Of a stretch of 64,000 bases of DNA, positions 53,247 through 63,121 are shown piece after piece. Positions within the stretch are counted from its first letter, which is position 1. Each line of letters starts with the position of its first letter. The notes below the pieces were generated by a model. That model did no database searches. It was not told the DNA's origin and worked only from the letters and a program-made list of their open reading frames with translations. Location of the stretch: NCBI RefSeq assembly GCF_007005445.1, contig NZ_CP041387.1, positions 496,001 to 560,000 of the forward strand, given 5' to 3'. This DNA is from Rhodopseudomonas palustris. GTDB taxonomy: Bacteria; Pseudomonadota; Alphaproteobacteria; Rhizobiales; Xanthobacteraceae. Made by a program: the position numbers and the translations under genes.

Positions 53247-55991
53247 ATGACCGAAGTATTGCAAGCCGACATCAAGGGCCCGAACGATCAGGCCTCCGCG
53301 GAAATGTGGCATGCGGTCGATGCAGACCGCGTCCTCGCCGCTCTCGGCACCAGTCGTGGAGGCCTCAGCAGCGAGGAGGCGAGGCGCCGGTTGGAGAGCT
53401 ACGGCCCCAACGCGCTGCCGGAGCCGCCGCGCCGCTCGGCGATCCTGCGGTTCCTGTCGCAGTTCAACAATACGTTGATCTACTTCCTGCTGGCGGCCGC
53501 AGTCGCTGCCGCGTTCCTCGGTCACCATATCGATGCTGCGGTGATCGTCGCAGTCGTGACCATCAACGCCATCGTCGGCTACCTTCAGGAGGACAGAGCC
53601 GAGAAGGCGCTGGCGGCGATCAAGAAGATGATCTCGCCGCGCGCTCATGCCTGGCGCGACGGTCATCGCGTTGTTGTGCCGGCCGAGGAGTTGGTGCCCG
53701 GCGACGTAGTCATGATCGAGGCTGGCGACCGCGTGCCGGCCGATCTGCGGCTGACACGTGCCCGTGGCCTGTTGATCGATGAAGCGATGCTGACCGGCGA
53801 GTCGGTCGCGTCGGAAAAGCACGACCAGCCGGCGGCGCCCGACGCGCCGCTCGGCGACCGACTGTGCATGGCGTTTTCCGGCACGCTGGTTTCGGCCGGG
53901 CAGGGCTTTGGGGTCGTGGTCGCGACCGCCGCCCGCACCGAGATCGGTCGCATCAGCACCATGATCCAGGGCGTCGAACAACTGGCGACGCCGCTGCTGG
54001 CACAGATCAATCGGTTCGGTGAACGCTTCACCTGGGTGGCAATCTCGGCGGCGGTGGCGATCTTCGCCTTCGCCACACTGGTGCGCGACTACGCCTGGTC
54101 GGACGCGCTGATCGCCGTGGTGGCGCTCGCGGTCGGCGTGGTGCCGGAGGGGCTGCCGGCGGTGATCACGATCACGCTGGCCATCGGTGTGCAGCGAATG
54201 GCGAGGCGCAACGCCATCATCCGCCGGCTGCCGGCCGTCGAAACCCTCGGCGCGACGTCGGTAATTTGCTCCGACAAGACTGGCACGCTGACCCGCAACG
54301 AGATGACCGCGCGGCGCATCGTCACCGCCGACCACACCATCCTGGTCAGCGGCTCGGGCTACGTGCCGAAGGGCGAGTTCACGGTCGACGGCCGCGACGA
54401 TCCCGAAGCGGTGGCGTCAGCGGCGCAACTGATCCGCTCGGCGCTGCTGTGCAACGACGCCCAGCTTCGCCAGGTCGATGGGCACTTCGTCGTCGATGGC
54501 GATCCAATGGAGGGCGCACTGGTCGCGCTCGCGATCAAGGCCGGGCTCGATCCGGAAGGCGAGCGGTCAGCGTGGAAGCGCTCCGATGAAATTCCGTTCG
54601 ATGCCAAGCACCGCTTCATGGCGACCCGTCACGCTGCCGAATCCGGCGCGCAGGTGATCTTCGTCAAGGGCGCGCCGGAACGGCTGCTGGGCATGTGCGC
54701 GACCCAGGTTGGTCCGGGCGGTGCGCTGCATCCGATTGATCCGGAATTCTGGACCGCGCAGATTGCGCGCGCTGCGGCCGAAGGCGAGCGCGTGCTCGGC
54801 TTTGCGCTACGCTCGCCGGCGCGGCCGTCCGATCAGCTCGGCTTCGCCGATCTCGACGAGGGACTGTCGTTCATGGGGCTGGTCGGCTTCATCGATCCGC
54901 CGCGCGACGAGGTGATCCAGGCGATCGCCGAGTGCCGCTCCGCCGGCATTGTGGTCAAAATGATCACCGGCGATCACGCCGCGACGGCGGAGTCGATCGC
55001 ATGGCAACTGAACCTCACCGATCATCCCGATGTCGTCACCGGTGCCGAGCTCGACCGCACCCCGGATTCCGGCTTCGTCGAGCTGGCGCGCCGCACTGAC
55101 GTGTTCGCCCGCACCAATCCGGAACACAAGCTGCGCATCGTCCAGGCGCTGCAATCCACCGGCGCGGTGGTGGCGATGACCGGCGACGGCGTCAATGATG
55201 CGCCGGCGCTCAAGCAGGCCGATGTCGGCATCGCGATGGGCCACAAGGGCACCGAGACCGCCAAGGAAGCCTCCGAGGTGGTGCTGCTCGACGACAATTT
55301 CGTCTCGATCGTTGCCGCTGTGCAGGAAGGCCGCACCGTCTACGACAACATCCGCAAGGTGATAGCCTGGACGATTCCGACCAACGGCGGCGAGGTGCTC
55401 ACCGTCATCATTGCGATCCTGGTCGGCTTCACCATGCCGATGACGCCGGTGCAGATCCTGTGGATCAACCTGATCCTCACCGTCACGCTCGGCCTTGTGT
55501 TGGCGTTCGAGCCGCCGGAGCCCGGCGTGATGAAGCGCCCTCCGCGGCCGGCGCACGCGCCGCTGCTGTCGCGGTTTCTGGTATGGCGGATCTTCTTCGT
55601 CTCGTTCCTGTTCACCGTCGGCGCGTTGGCGATCTTCTTCTTCGCACTCGGCAAGGGCCTGCCGCTGGAGACCGCGCGCACCATGGTGGTCAACGTGATC
55701 GTGGTGTTCGAGATCTTCTATCTGTTCAACGTTCGCTATCTTCACACCAGTTCGATATCGCTGCGTGGCGCGCTCGGGACTATGCCGGTGCTGGCCGCGC
55801 TGGTGGTGGTGGTCGCCGCGCAGCTCACCTTCACTTATGCGCCGTTCATGCACAGCCTGTTCGCCACCACGCCGATCTCGCTGGTCGACGGTGCGGTGGT
55901 GATCGGCGCCGGCGTGGTGCTGATGATCGTGCTCGAACTGGAGAAGCTGGTGATGCGCAGGATCGGAGCGCTGCAGCGTCTCGAGCCGTAG
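53247..55991 (+). CDS. P-type cation-transporting ATPase (P2 type)
   Basis: About 914 residues. N-domain start HAVDADRVLAALGTSRGGLS, the TGES loop (MLTGESVASEK), VPEGLPAVITITLAIGVQRM in helix M4, the phosphorylated Asp343 in SDKTGTLT, KGAPERLL, MITGDHAATAE and TGDGVNDAPALKQADVGIAM. The VPEGLPA motif puts it with calcium, sodium/potassium and related P2 pumps rather than heavy-metal pumps. An in-frame ATG at 53169 with GGAG upstream is an alternative start. Followed by a UspA gene, a pairing often under low-oxygen control. Confidence 0.92.
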   Translation: MTEVLQADIKGPNDQASAEMWHAVDADRVLAALGTSRGGLSSEEARRRLESYGPNALPEPPRRSAILRFLSQFNNTLIYFLLAAAVAAAFLGHHIDAAVIVAVVTINAIVGYLQEDRAEKALAAIKKMISPRAHAWRDGHRVVVPAEELVPGDVVMIEAGDRVPADLRLTRARGLLIDEAMLTGESVASEKHDQPAAPDAPLGDRLCMAFSGTLVSAGQGFGVVVATAARTEIGRISTMIQGVEQLATPLLAQINRFGERFTWVAISAAVAIFAFATLVRDYAWSDALIAVVALAVGVVPEGLPAVITITLAIGVQRMARRNAIIRRLPAVETLGATSVICSDKTGTLTRNEMTARRIVTADHTILVSGSGYVPKGEFTVDGRDDPEAVASAAQLIRSALLCNDAQLRQVDGHFVVDGDPMEGALVALAIKAGLDPEGERSAWKRSDEIPFDAKHRFMATRHAAESGAQVIFVKGAPERLLGMCATQVGPGGALHPIDPEFWTAQIARAAAEGERVLGFALRSPARPSDQLGFADLDEGLSFMGLVGFIDPPRDEVIQAIAECRSAGIVVKMITGDHAATAESIAWQLNLTDHPDVVTGAELDRTPDSGFVELARRTDVFARTNPEHKLRIVQALQSTGAVVAMTGDGVNDAPALKQADVGIAMGHKGTETAKEASEVVLLDDNFVSIVAAVQEGRTVYDNIRKVIAWTIPTNGGEVLTVIIAILVGFTMPMTPVQILWINLILTVTLGLVLAFEPPEPGVMKRPPRPAHAPLLSRFLVWRIFFVSFLFTVGALAIFFFALGKGLPLETARTMVVNVIVVFEIFYLFNVRYLHTSSISLRGALGTMPVLAALVVVVAAQLTFTYAPFMHSLFATTPISLVDGAVVIGAGVVLMIVLELEKLVMRRIGALQRLEP

Positions 55992-56040
55992 CCGGTCATC
56001 GCGTCGTCGCGCCCGCTTCACTCCAACGACGAGTTTCATC

Positions 56041-56946
56041 ATGAATGAACTGCCCCGTCCCGATACGATGTCCGGCCTGAAGGTTGTGCTCGCCGCCACT
56101 GATTTCTCGGCGCGCTCAGATCGTACGGTGCGCCGTGCCGCCGCCCTCGCCAGGCAAAGCGGCGCCCGCCTGGTGATCGCCCATGTGGTGGACGATGATC
56201 AGCCCGAGCACATCGTCACGGTGGAGGTCGAACTCGCCGAGTCGGCGCTCGCGGATGCGATCCGCGAACACACCTATCTGGCCGGCCTGGATTGCAGGCC
56301 ACTGGTCATACTCGGCACGCCGTTCGACGGCATCGTCCGTGCTGCGCAGCAGGAGAGCGCCGATCTGTGCGTGGTCGGCAGCCATCGCCGGCTATTCCTG
56401 CGCGACATTTTCGTCGGCACCACCGCCGAGAGGGTGATTCGCAACAGCACGGTGCCGGTTCTGATGGCCAATCTTGATCCGGCGTTGCCCTACGCGAAGA
56501 GCCTCGCGCCGGTCGAACTGACCGACTGCTCGGCCCAGGCACTTGAGACCGGGCGCCGGCTCGGCCTGCTGCAACGGACCAAACTGATCGTGATGCACGT
56601 CTACGACGCCGCCGCCGCTGGCATGCTCAACTACGCCGGCGTCGACAAGACCAGTCTCGACGACTATCTGGTCGACACCCGCACCGATGCGGTGCGGGAT
56701 CTGGTGCGCTTCCTCGAACCGCTTAGGCTCGACGACATCGACTACTCCACCGTGGTCAGGGAAGGAGTCGGCCTCGCCACCGATATCATCGAGGCTGCTA
56801 CCGAATTGCGCCCTGATCTGGTGGTGATCGGTACCCACGCGCGGCGTGGTGCGGTGCGGTTGTTGCTCAGCAGCGTGACCGAGGAGGTGTTGCGCCAACT
56901 GCAGCGCGACATCCTGGTGGTACCTGTGCGCGACGCCGCGGGCTGA
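56041..56946 (+). CDS. Tandem universal stress protein
   Basis: A 301-residue protein with two UspA domains (about 14-145 and 158-300). Domain 1: LAATDFSARSDRTVRRAAAL and VGSHRRLFLRDIFVGTTAER, near the ATP-binding glycine pattern. Domain 2: VVIGTHARRGAVRLLLSSVT and ILVVPV. 49 bases after the P-type ATPase; probably cotranscribed. Confidence 0.9.
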   Translation: MNELPRPDTMSGLKVVLAATDFSARSDRTVRRAAALARQSGARLVIAHVVDDDQPEHIVTVEVELAESALADAIREHTYLAGLDCRPLVILGTPFDGIVRAAQQESADLCVVGSHRRLFLRDIFVGTTAERVIRNSTVPVLMANLDPALPYAKSLAPVELTDCSAQALETGRRLGLLQRTKLIVMHVYDAAAAGMLNYAGVDKTSLDDYLVDTRTDAVRDLVRFLEPLRLDDIDYSTVVREGVGLATDIIEAATELRPDLVVIGTHARRGAVRLLLSSVTEEVLRQLQRDILVVPVRDAAG

Positions 56947-57042
56947 GCCGAGCCGGCTTGCCGGTCTCGGTATTGCCCGTCACACTCCCTGCCGACCGGC
57001 GCGGCATTGGCACCTCGCCGGCAAGCAATCGGGAGGTCGAGG

Positions 57043-58636
57043 ATGGGCGCGCGGCTGAAGCACTATGGCTGGGGACGGGAAGGCGAGGGCATGACGGAGG
57101 CCGAGCAGGCGTTCGTGCTCGGCCGCTATCAGGCGAAGTTCGGCTGCGACAGCTTCGAGAGGGTCGGCGTCGCCGCGCTCGACGACATCAAGCTCCGCGA
57201 ACCCCGGATCGTGCCGCCGAAGTCGCTGTCCGAAATCTGCGCGGTCGATGTCTATCACCGCGCCGCCCACGCCTATGGCAAATCCTATCCAGACTACGTT
57301 CGCGGCATGCTCGGCGACTACGATGCCGCGCCTGACGTCGTCGCCTATCCCCGCGACGAAGCTGAGATCGCCGCGGTGATGGATTGGGCCGGCGGCGCCG
57401 GCGCCGCGTTGACGCCGTTCGGCGGTGGCTCGTCGGTGTGCGGCGGCGTGGAATGCCGCGTCGACGGCAGCCGCTACAAAGCGGCGGTGACGCTTGATCT
57501 GCGGCACCTCGGCAAGGTGCTCGAGGTCGACGCCACTTCCCGCGCGGCGCTGATCCAGGGCGGCGCGTTCGGTCCGGCGCTGGAGGCGCAACTCAAGTCG
57601 CGCAATGTCACGCTCCGGCACTTTCCGCAGAGCTTCGAATACCACGCTCGGCGGCTGGATCGCGACCCGCTCCGGTGGTCACTTCGCCAGCCTCTACACC
57701 CACATCGACGATTTGGTCGAAAGCCTCCGCGTCGTGACGCCGCGAGGGGTGGTCGAGACGCGGCGGCTGCCGGGCTCCGGCGCCGGCCCGAGCCCGGACC
57801 GGATGTTTATCGGCTCCGAAGGCATTCTGGGCGTGATCTCCGCGGCCTGGATGCGGCTGCAATCACGCCCGATGTTCCGCGCCGGCGCTTCGGTGCGTTT
57901 TCCGACCTTCTTCGCCGCGGCGCACGCGGTCCGGGCGGTGGCGCAGGCGGGACTCTATCCGTCGAACTGTCGTATTCTTGATCCGCAGGAGGCGTACAAC
58001 ACCGGTGCCGCCGACGGCAGCGTCGCCATCATGGTGCTGGCGTTCGAGAGTGGCGATCACCCGGTCGAGCCGTGGATGGCGCGAGCGCTGGAATGCTGCG
58101 CCGACCACGGCGGCACCAAGGAAGAGGCCGACGCTTCATCGGCACATCTCGAAGGTGCCGCCGGACTGTGGCGCAACGCCTTCATCCGGATGCCCTATGC
58201 GCGGGAATTCCTGACGCCCGCGGGACTGATCAACGACACCTTCGAAACGTCGATAACCTGGGAGCGGTTCGAGAGCTTCCACGACGGCATCAAGGCTGCG
58301 ACCGAGCAGGCGATCCTGGATGCGACCGGGATCAAGGGCGAAGTCACCTGTCGCTTCACCCACGTCTATCCGGACGGACCTGCGCCGTATTTCTCGTTTC
58401 ATGCGCTCGGACGGCACGGCGCGCTGCTCGAGCAATGGCAGGCGATCAAGGATGCGGCGAGCGACGCGTTGATCGCCGCCGGCGGCACCATCACCCATCA
58501 CCACGCGGTCGGGCGCGATCATCGCAAATGGTACGACCGTCAGCGTCCCGAACTGTTCGCTGCGGCGCTACGCGCCGCCAAACGCGAATTCGATCCGCAC
58601 GCGATGCTCAATCCGGGAGTGCTGATCGATCCGTAG
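57043..58636 (+). pseudogene. FAD-linked oxidase (alkyl-DHAP synthase-like), frameshifted
   Basis: Reads as one FAD-binding type 4 oxidase broken in the middle. The 5' part (57043 to about 57643) has LTPFGGGSSVCGG, the FAD-pyrophosphate loop, and ends HFPQSFEY. The 3' part continues in the next frame with TLGGWIATRSGGHFASLYTH and runs to the stop at 58634-58636, including HHHAVGRDH near the end. The family sequence is normally FEYSTLGGW, so two bases (a CT/TC) seem to be lost at 57641-57644. Either a recent inactivating deletion or a sequencing error, as both halves are otherwise intact. The ATG at 57043 has GGGAGG upstream. Confidence 0.85.
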
Positions 58637-59075
58637 CGCGACGCTGCGGCGTGCCGGGAGCGGCCGGCGGCAGGGTGGCGGCAATTGTGGGCGGCGTCAG
58701 ATCCGTGGCGCGGCGGCGCGGCAGGTCGACACGCGCTTCGACGAATTCCGGCGGGCCTTCGACCAGCCGAGCGATTCTCCGGTCGCGTTCGTCCGTCGGC
58801 GCTTCGGGATCGATCAGCGCGTGGATCTGCGACGCGGCGAGTTCGACCGCGCGGTCCGGTGCAATCGCGAGCGGTGGCCGTGTGCCCGGTGCGATGCCGA
58901 GGCCGAGCCGCACCAGCTCGGCGAGCGCTTCTGTTCGCGACATGCGCCGGCTCGTCGCCCACTGGTCGATCGCCGCCAACGTCGTGTCGTCGAGTGCGAC
59001 CGCATGCGAGCGGGTACCGGCATTCGCGTTCGGGTTGGGGGCGGGCGTCGTTGCCCGTGCGCTGTCGTCGCTCAT
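58608..59075 (-). CDS. Ribbon-helix-helix domain protein
   Basis: 155 residues. Residues about 24-60 (HAVALDDTTLAAIDQWATSR then MSRTEALAELVRLGL) fit a CopG-like ribbon-helix-helix, a small DNA-binding dimer fold. The rest is Pro/Arg/Ala-rich and probably flexible. No toxin gene is next to it, so an autonomous repressor is as likely as an antitoxin. Its 3' end overlaps the FAD-oxidase pseudogene by 29 bases, tail to tail. Confidence 0.65.
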   Translation of the reverse strand: MSDDSARATTPAPNPNANAGTRSHAVALDDTTLAAIDQWATSRRMSRTEALAELVRLGLGIAPGTRPPLAIAPDRAVELAASQIHALIDPEAPTDERDRRIARLVEGPPEFVEARVDLPRRRATDLTPPTIAATLPPAAPGTPQRRATDRSALPD

Positions 59076-59292
59076 ACATCAGCACTAGACGATCGACCGC
59101 CGATCCGGAAGCCGAACCTGCCACGGTCGGTCGTTCCACGTATTCACATCAGGACAGCACGGGCGTTGAGCCAATCGTTACCGGATTACTAACAGCAATA
59201 CCCGCGATCTCGTGTCGCGCTTAGGCAAATTTTAAGCCGGGCCGCTTAGGTTAAGCCTGTGAGTTGAGTGCTTTGCGAGTTGTGAGTACGCC

Positions 59293-59568
59293 ATGACAGA
59301 GCCCCACCGCCCGAGGGTAAAATACGTGATCGGGCCCGATGGAAGCCCATTGACGATCGCGGACCTGCCTGCACCCGGCACCAAGCGCTGGGTCATTCGC
59401 CGGAAGGCCGAAGTCGTGGCCGCGGTCCGCGGCGGACTGCTCTCTCTGGAAGAGGCGTGCAGCCGATACACCCTGACGGTGGACGAATTCCTGTCCTGGC
59501 AGTTCTCGATCGACCATCACGGTCTGGCCGGGCTGCGGACCACCCGAATCCAGCAGTATCGCCAGTAA
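59293..59568 (+). CDS. sciP: SciP-type CtrA inhibitor (DUF1153)
   Basis: A 91-residue protein matching SciP: RPRVKYVIGPDGSPLTIADL, then KRWVIRRKAEVVAAVRGGLL, LEEACSRYTLTVDEFLSWQ. It binds CtrA and represses CtrA targets, including flagellar genes, in Caulobacter. Here it stands directly upstream of the flagellar operon, with its own terminator. Confidence 0.94.
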   Translation: MTEPHRPRVKYVIGPDGSPLTIADLPAPGTKRWVIRRKAEVVAAVRGGLLSLEEACSRYTLTVDEFLSWQFSIDHHGLAGLRTTRIQQYRQ

Positions 59569-59599
59569 ACAAATCCTTTCCAGATTTCGACGATTCGAT

Positions 59600-59640
59600 G
59601 AAAGCCGGCTCCTTTTCGGGAAGCCGGCTTTCAGCATTTT
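59600..59640 (+). terminator. Rho-independent terminator of sciP
   Basis: GAAAGCCGGCT and AGCCGGCTTTC form a perfect 11-base stem around CCTTTTCGGGA, followed by AGCATTTT. Lies 31 bases after the sciP stop. Confidence 0.85.
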
Positions 59641-59659
59641 CGCCGGTTTTTCCGGTCCG

Positions 59660-59677
59660 TTAAGATTCGTTAACCAT
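59660..59677. promoter_or_regulatory. CtrA-like binding site upstream of fliF
   Basis: TTAAGATTCGTTAACCAT holds the Caulobacter CtrA half-site TTAACCAT and a second TTAA, though the spacer is 6, not the canonical 7. About 100 bases before the fliF start. Confidence 0.5.
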
Positions 59678-59768
59678 ATGGAAACCATCCCATAGGCAAG
59701 ATTTGCCTAGCCGGGCGGGGAGGCTGATCCCGCCGGTCGGTCGCGTCGTGCATCCGAGGGGCTGGTCC

Positions 59769-61382
59769 TTGCAGAATCTGTTGAGTTTCCTGAAAGGCTT
59801 GGGGGCCGCCCGGCTGATGGCGATGATCGCCGTCACGGTTGCGCTGGTCGGCTTCTTCGCCTTCGTCATCATGCGGGTGTCGCAGCCGCAGATGACGACT
59901 CTCTATACGGACCTCAGCGTCGAGGACTCGTCCAGCATCATCAAGGAGCTGGAGCGCCAGGGTATTCCGTTCGAGATGCGCAACGAGGGCGCCATTTTGC
60001 TGGTGCCGAAGGACAAAGTGACCCGGCTGCGGATGAAGCTGGCCGAAGGCGGCCTGCCGAAGGGCGGCGGCGTCGGCTACGAGATCTTCGACAAGTCGGA
60101 TGCGCTCGGCACCACCAGCTTCGTCCAGAACATCAACCATCTACGCGCACTCGAAGGCGAATTGTCGCGCACCATCCGGGCGATCGACCGGGTTCAGGCG
60201 GCGCGGGTGCATCTGGTGCTGCCGGCGCGGCCGTTGTTCTCGCGCGAGGCGCCGGAGCCGTCCGCCTCTATCGTGCTGCGGGTGCGCGGCGCGCTGGAGC
60301 CGCAGCAGGTCCGCGCCATCCGCCATCTCGTTGCTTCCGCCGTCAACGGCCTGAAGCCGCAACGGGTGTCGATCGTCGACGAGGCGGGGCAGTTGCTCGC
60401 CGACGGCTCGGCCAGCGGCGAGCAGATGGAAGGCGCCACCAGCGACGAGCGGCGCGCCGCATTCGAAAAGCGGATGCGTCACCAGATCGAGGGCATCGTT
60501 TCCTCGGTGGTCGGCTCGGGGCGTGCCCGGGTCCAGGTCTCGGCCGACTTCGACTACAACAAGATCACCCAGACCTCCGACACGTTCGATCCGGAAGGAC
60601 GGGTGCTGCGGTCGAGTCAGACTCGTGAAGAATCCGCCGCGACCTCGGCCGCCGATGGTCAGGTGACCGTCAACAACGAGCTGCCCGGCGCCAACCAGGG
60701 ACAGGGCGCCGGCGCACGCGACGTCAGCAAGAAGTCCGAAGAGACCAACAATTACGAGATCTCTCGCGTCACCAAGACCGAAGTCACCGAGGCCGGCCGG
60801 GTCAGCCGGCTCTCGGTCGCGGTGCTGGTCGACGGCGCCTACACCAAGGACGACAAGGGTGAGCTGGTTTACGCCGAGCGGTCCAAGGAGCAGCTCGACC
60901 GGATCGCCGCGCTGGTGCGCTCGGCGATCGGCTTCGATCAGAAGCGCGGCGACCAGATCGAAGTCGTCAACCTGAAATTCGCCGAAGCGCCGCAGATCGA
61001 GAAACTGCCGGAGCCCGCCGGGCTGATGGGCATGTTCCAATTCACCAAGGACGACATCATGAACATGATTCAGCTCGGGGTGATGTTCCTGCTCGGCTTG
61101 GTGGTGCTGTTCATGGTGATCCGCCCTCTGGTCAAGCGCGTGCTCGCCGCAGAGCAGACGCCGGAAGCGGCGGGCCTGCCGGCGCTGGCCGACGGCACCG
61201 TGCCGCAGATCGGCGTCGACGGGCAGCCGGTGGCGCCCGGAATGCCCAGCATGATCGACATCGCCCAGGTGCAGGGTCAGGTCCACGCCCAGTCGGTGCA
61301 CCGGGTTGGCGAGCTCGCCGAACGCAATCCCAACGAAACCGCCGCCATTGTCCGTCAATGGCTGGCCGAACCCGCCGCCTAA
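59769..61382 (+). CDS. fliF: FliF, flagellar MS-ring protein
   Basis: About 537 residues starting at TTG 59769, which has GAGGGG upstream and gives the usual QNLLSFLKGLGAARLM start; an upstream TTG at 59703 is in frame but gives an atypical leader. N-terminal helix (MIAVTVALVGFFAFVIM), then YTDLSVEDSSSIIKELERQG, RALEGELSRTIRAIDRVQAA and ARVHLVLPARPLFSRE; a C-terminal helix (LGVMFLLGLVVLFMVI) and a cytoplasmic tail that contacts FliG. Confidence 0.95.
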   Translation: MQNLLSFLKGLGAARLMAMIAVTVALVGFFAFVIMRVSQPQMTTLYTDLSVEDSSSIIKELERQGIPFEMRNEGAILLVPKDKVTRLRMKLAEGGLPKGGGVGYEIFDKSDALGTTSFVQNINHLRALEGELSRTIRAIDRVQAARVHLVLPARPLFSREAPEPSASIVLRVRGALEPQQVRAIRHLVASAVNGLKPQRVSIVDEAGQLLADGSASGEQMEGATSDERRAAFEKRMRHQIEGIVSSVVGSGRARVQVSADFDYNKITQTSDTFDPEGRVLRSSQTREESAATSAADGQVTVNNELPGANQGQGAGARDVSKKSEETNNYEISRVTKTEVTEAGRVSRLSVAVLVDGAYTKDDKGELVYAERSKEQLDRIAALVRSAIGFDQKRGDQIEVVNLKFAEAPQIEKLPEPAGLMGMFQFTKDDIMNMIQLGVMFLLGLVVLFMVIRPLVKRVLAAEQTPEAAGLPALADGTVPQIGVDGQPVAPGMPSMIDIAQVQGQVHAQSVHRVGELAERNPNETAAIVRQWLAEPAA

Positions 61383-61388
61383 TCCGCC

Positions 61389-62477
61389 ATGGCAGACGCT
61401 TCCCTCCCAGCAACCAGCCAGGATGACATCGCCTCCGTCGTCGCGACGCTGGCGCAGCGTCAGAGCGGCCGGGCGCCGAGCAAGCCGCTGAGCGGACCGA
61501 AGCGCGCCGCGATCCTGATGCTGGCACTCGGCGAGCAGTACGGCGGCAAGATCTGGAGTCTGCTCGACGACGAGGAGGTGCGCGAACTGTCCTCGGTGAT
61601 GTCGACGCTTGGCACCATCGAGCCGGAAACGGTCGAGGATCTGCTGCTCGAATTCGTGTCGCGGATGTCGGCGTCCGGCGCGCTGATGGGCACCTACGAC
61701 GCCACCGAGCGGCTGCTGCAGAAATATCTGCCGGCCGACCGCGTCACCGGCATCATGGAAGAGATCCGCGGCCCGGCCGGCCGCAACATGTGGGAGAAGT
61801 TGTCCAACGTCTCCGAAGAGGTGCTCGCCAACTATCTGAAGAACGAGTACCCGCAGACCACCGCGGTGGTGCTGTCGAAGCTGAAGCCGGAGCATGCCGC
61901 CAAGGTGCTGGCGATCCTGCCCGAGGACATGGCGCTCGACGTCATCAACCGGATGCTCCGGATGGAGTCGGTGCAGAAGGAAGTGATCGAAAGCGTCGAG
62001 AAGACACTGCGCTCCGAATTCATGTCGAACCTGTCGCAGACCCGCCGCCGCGACGCCCACGAGGTGATGGCGGAGATTTTCAATAATTTCGACCGCCAGA
62101 CCGAGACCCGGTTCATCACCTCGCTGGAAGAGGACAATCGCGAATCCGCCGAGCGCATCAAGGCGCTGATGTTCACGTTCGACGATCTGGTCAAGCTCGA
62201 CGCCGGCTCGGCGCAGACGCTGATGCGCAACATCGACAAGGACAAGCTGGCGATCGCGCTGAAGAGCGCCAACGAGGAGGTCCGCGGGTTCTTCCTCGGC
62301 AATATGTCGTCGCGCGCCGGCAAGATGCTGCTCGACGACATGGCCGCGCTCGGTCCGGTGCGGCTACGCGACGTCGACGAGGCGCAGGCGCTGCTCGTCA
62401 ACCTCGCCAAGGACCTCGCCGCCAAGGGCGAGATCGTGCTGACCAAGAACCGTGCCGACGACGAATTGGTGTACTGA
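61389..62477 (+). CDS. fliG: FliG, flagellar motor switch protein
   Basis: A 362-residue switch protein. [20 protein letters not shown] near 36 and the middle/C-terminal domains with [20 protein letters not shown] and [20 protein letters not shown]; the charged C-terminal torque helix region [20 protein letters not shown]. 6 bases after fliF; stop overlaps the fliH start by one base. Confidence 0.95.
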   Translation: MADASLPATSQDDIASVVATLAQRQSGRAPSKPLSGPKRAAILMLALGEQYGGKIWSLLDDEEVRELSSVMSTLGTIEPETVEDLLLEFVSRMSASGALMGTYDATERLLQKYLPADRVTGIMEEIRGPAGRNMWEKLSNVSEEVLANYLKNEYPQTTAVVLSKLKPEHAAKVLAILPEDMALDVINRMLRMESVQKEVIESVEKTLRSEFMSNLSQTRRRDAHEVMAEIFNNFDRQTETRFITSLEEDNRESAERIKALMFTFDDLVKLDAGSAQTLMRNIDKDKLAIALKSANEEVRGFFLGNMSSRAGKMLLDDMAALGPVRLRDVDEAQALLVNLAKDLAAKGEIVLTKNRADDELVY

Positions 62478-63103
62478 TGGCCGCTCCCGCACAGAAATTC
62501 CTGTTCAACGACGATTTCGGGGCGCCGGAAAAGACCCGCGAGAAGACGATCGCCGCAGCAGAGCTGGCGCAGGCCGTCGCCGCTGCCGAGCAGCGCGGCT
62601 ATCACAACGGATTCGCGGCTGGTCAGAACGAGGCCATGGTCGAGGCGCAGCGGCGCAGCGCGATGGCGCTGGAGCAGGTCGCGCAGGCGATGCATGTGAT
62701 CGCCAGCGGCATCGGCGGCGTCGAAACCCGGATGGAGACCGAGGCGGTCGAAGTGGCGGTCGCAGCGGCGCGAAAACTGTGCGGCGAACTGGTCGCCGCC
62801 GAGCCGCTCGCCGAGATCACTGCGCTGGTCGGCGATTGCTTCCGTCATTTGGTGGCGACGCCGCATCTGGTGGTGCGGATCAACGACTCGCTCTATGAGG
62901 CCGCGCGCGAACGCATTGAGCTGCTCGCCAAGCAGAGCGGGTTTGCGGGGCGTCTGGTGCTGCTGGCCGATCCGGAGATCGCCGGCGGCGACTGCAAGAT
63001 CGAATGGGCCGATGGCGGCGTGGTGCTGGAGCGCGCCGCGGTCGAAGCCAAGATCGACGAATTGGTGGGCCGCTACATGGCATCGCGCAACAGCGGCCGA
63101 TGA
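62477..63103 (+). CDS. fliH: FliH-type flagellar export regulator
   Basis: A 208-residue protein with a Gln/Glu/Ala coiled region (AAEQRGYHNGFAAGQNEAMV) and a C-terminal FliH-like domain (LVVRINDSLYEAARERIELL, then GGDCKIEWADGGVVLER). Position after fliG supports the call. Controls the export ATPase FliI. Confidence 0.85.
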   Translation: MAAPAQKFLFNDDFGAPEKTREKTIAAAELAQAVAAAEQRGYHNGFAAGQNEAMVEAQRRSAMALEQVAQAMHVIASGIGGVETRMETEAVEVAVAAARKLCGELVAAEPLAEITALVGDCFRHLVATPHLVVRINDSLYEAARERIELLAKQSGFAGRLVLLADPEIAGGDCKIEWADGGVVLERAAVEAKIDELVGRYMASRNSGR

Positions 63104-63121
63104 TCGGGAGGAAAGTGAGAC

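Noticed and set aside
58608..59075. Antitoxin of a toxin-antitoxin pair
   Set aside because: The ribbon-helix-helix fold is visible, but no adjacent toxin-sized gene exists on either side.
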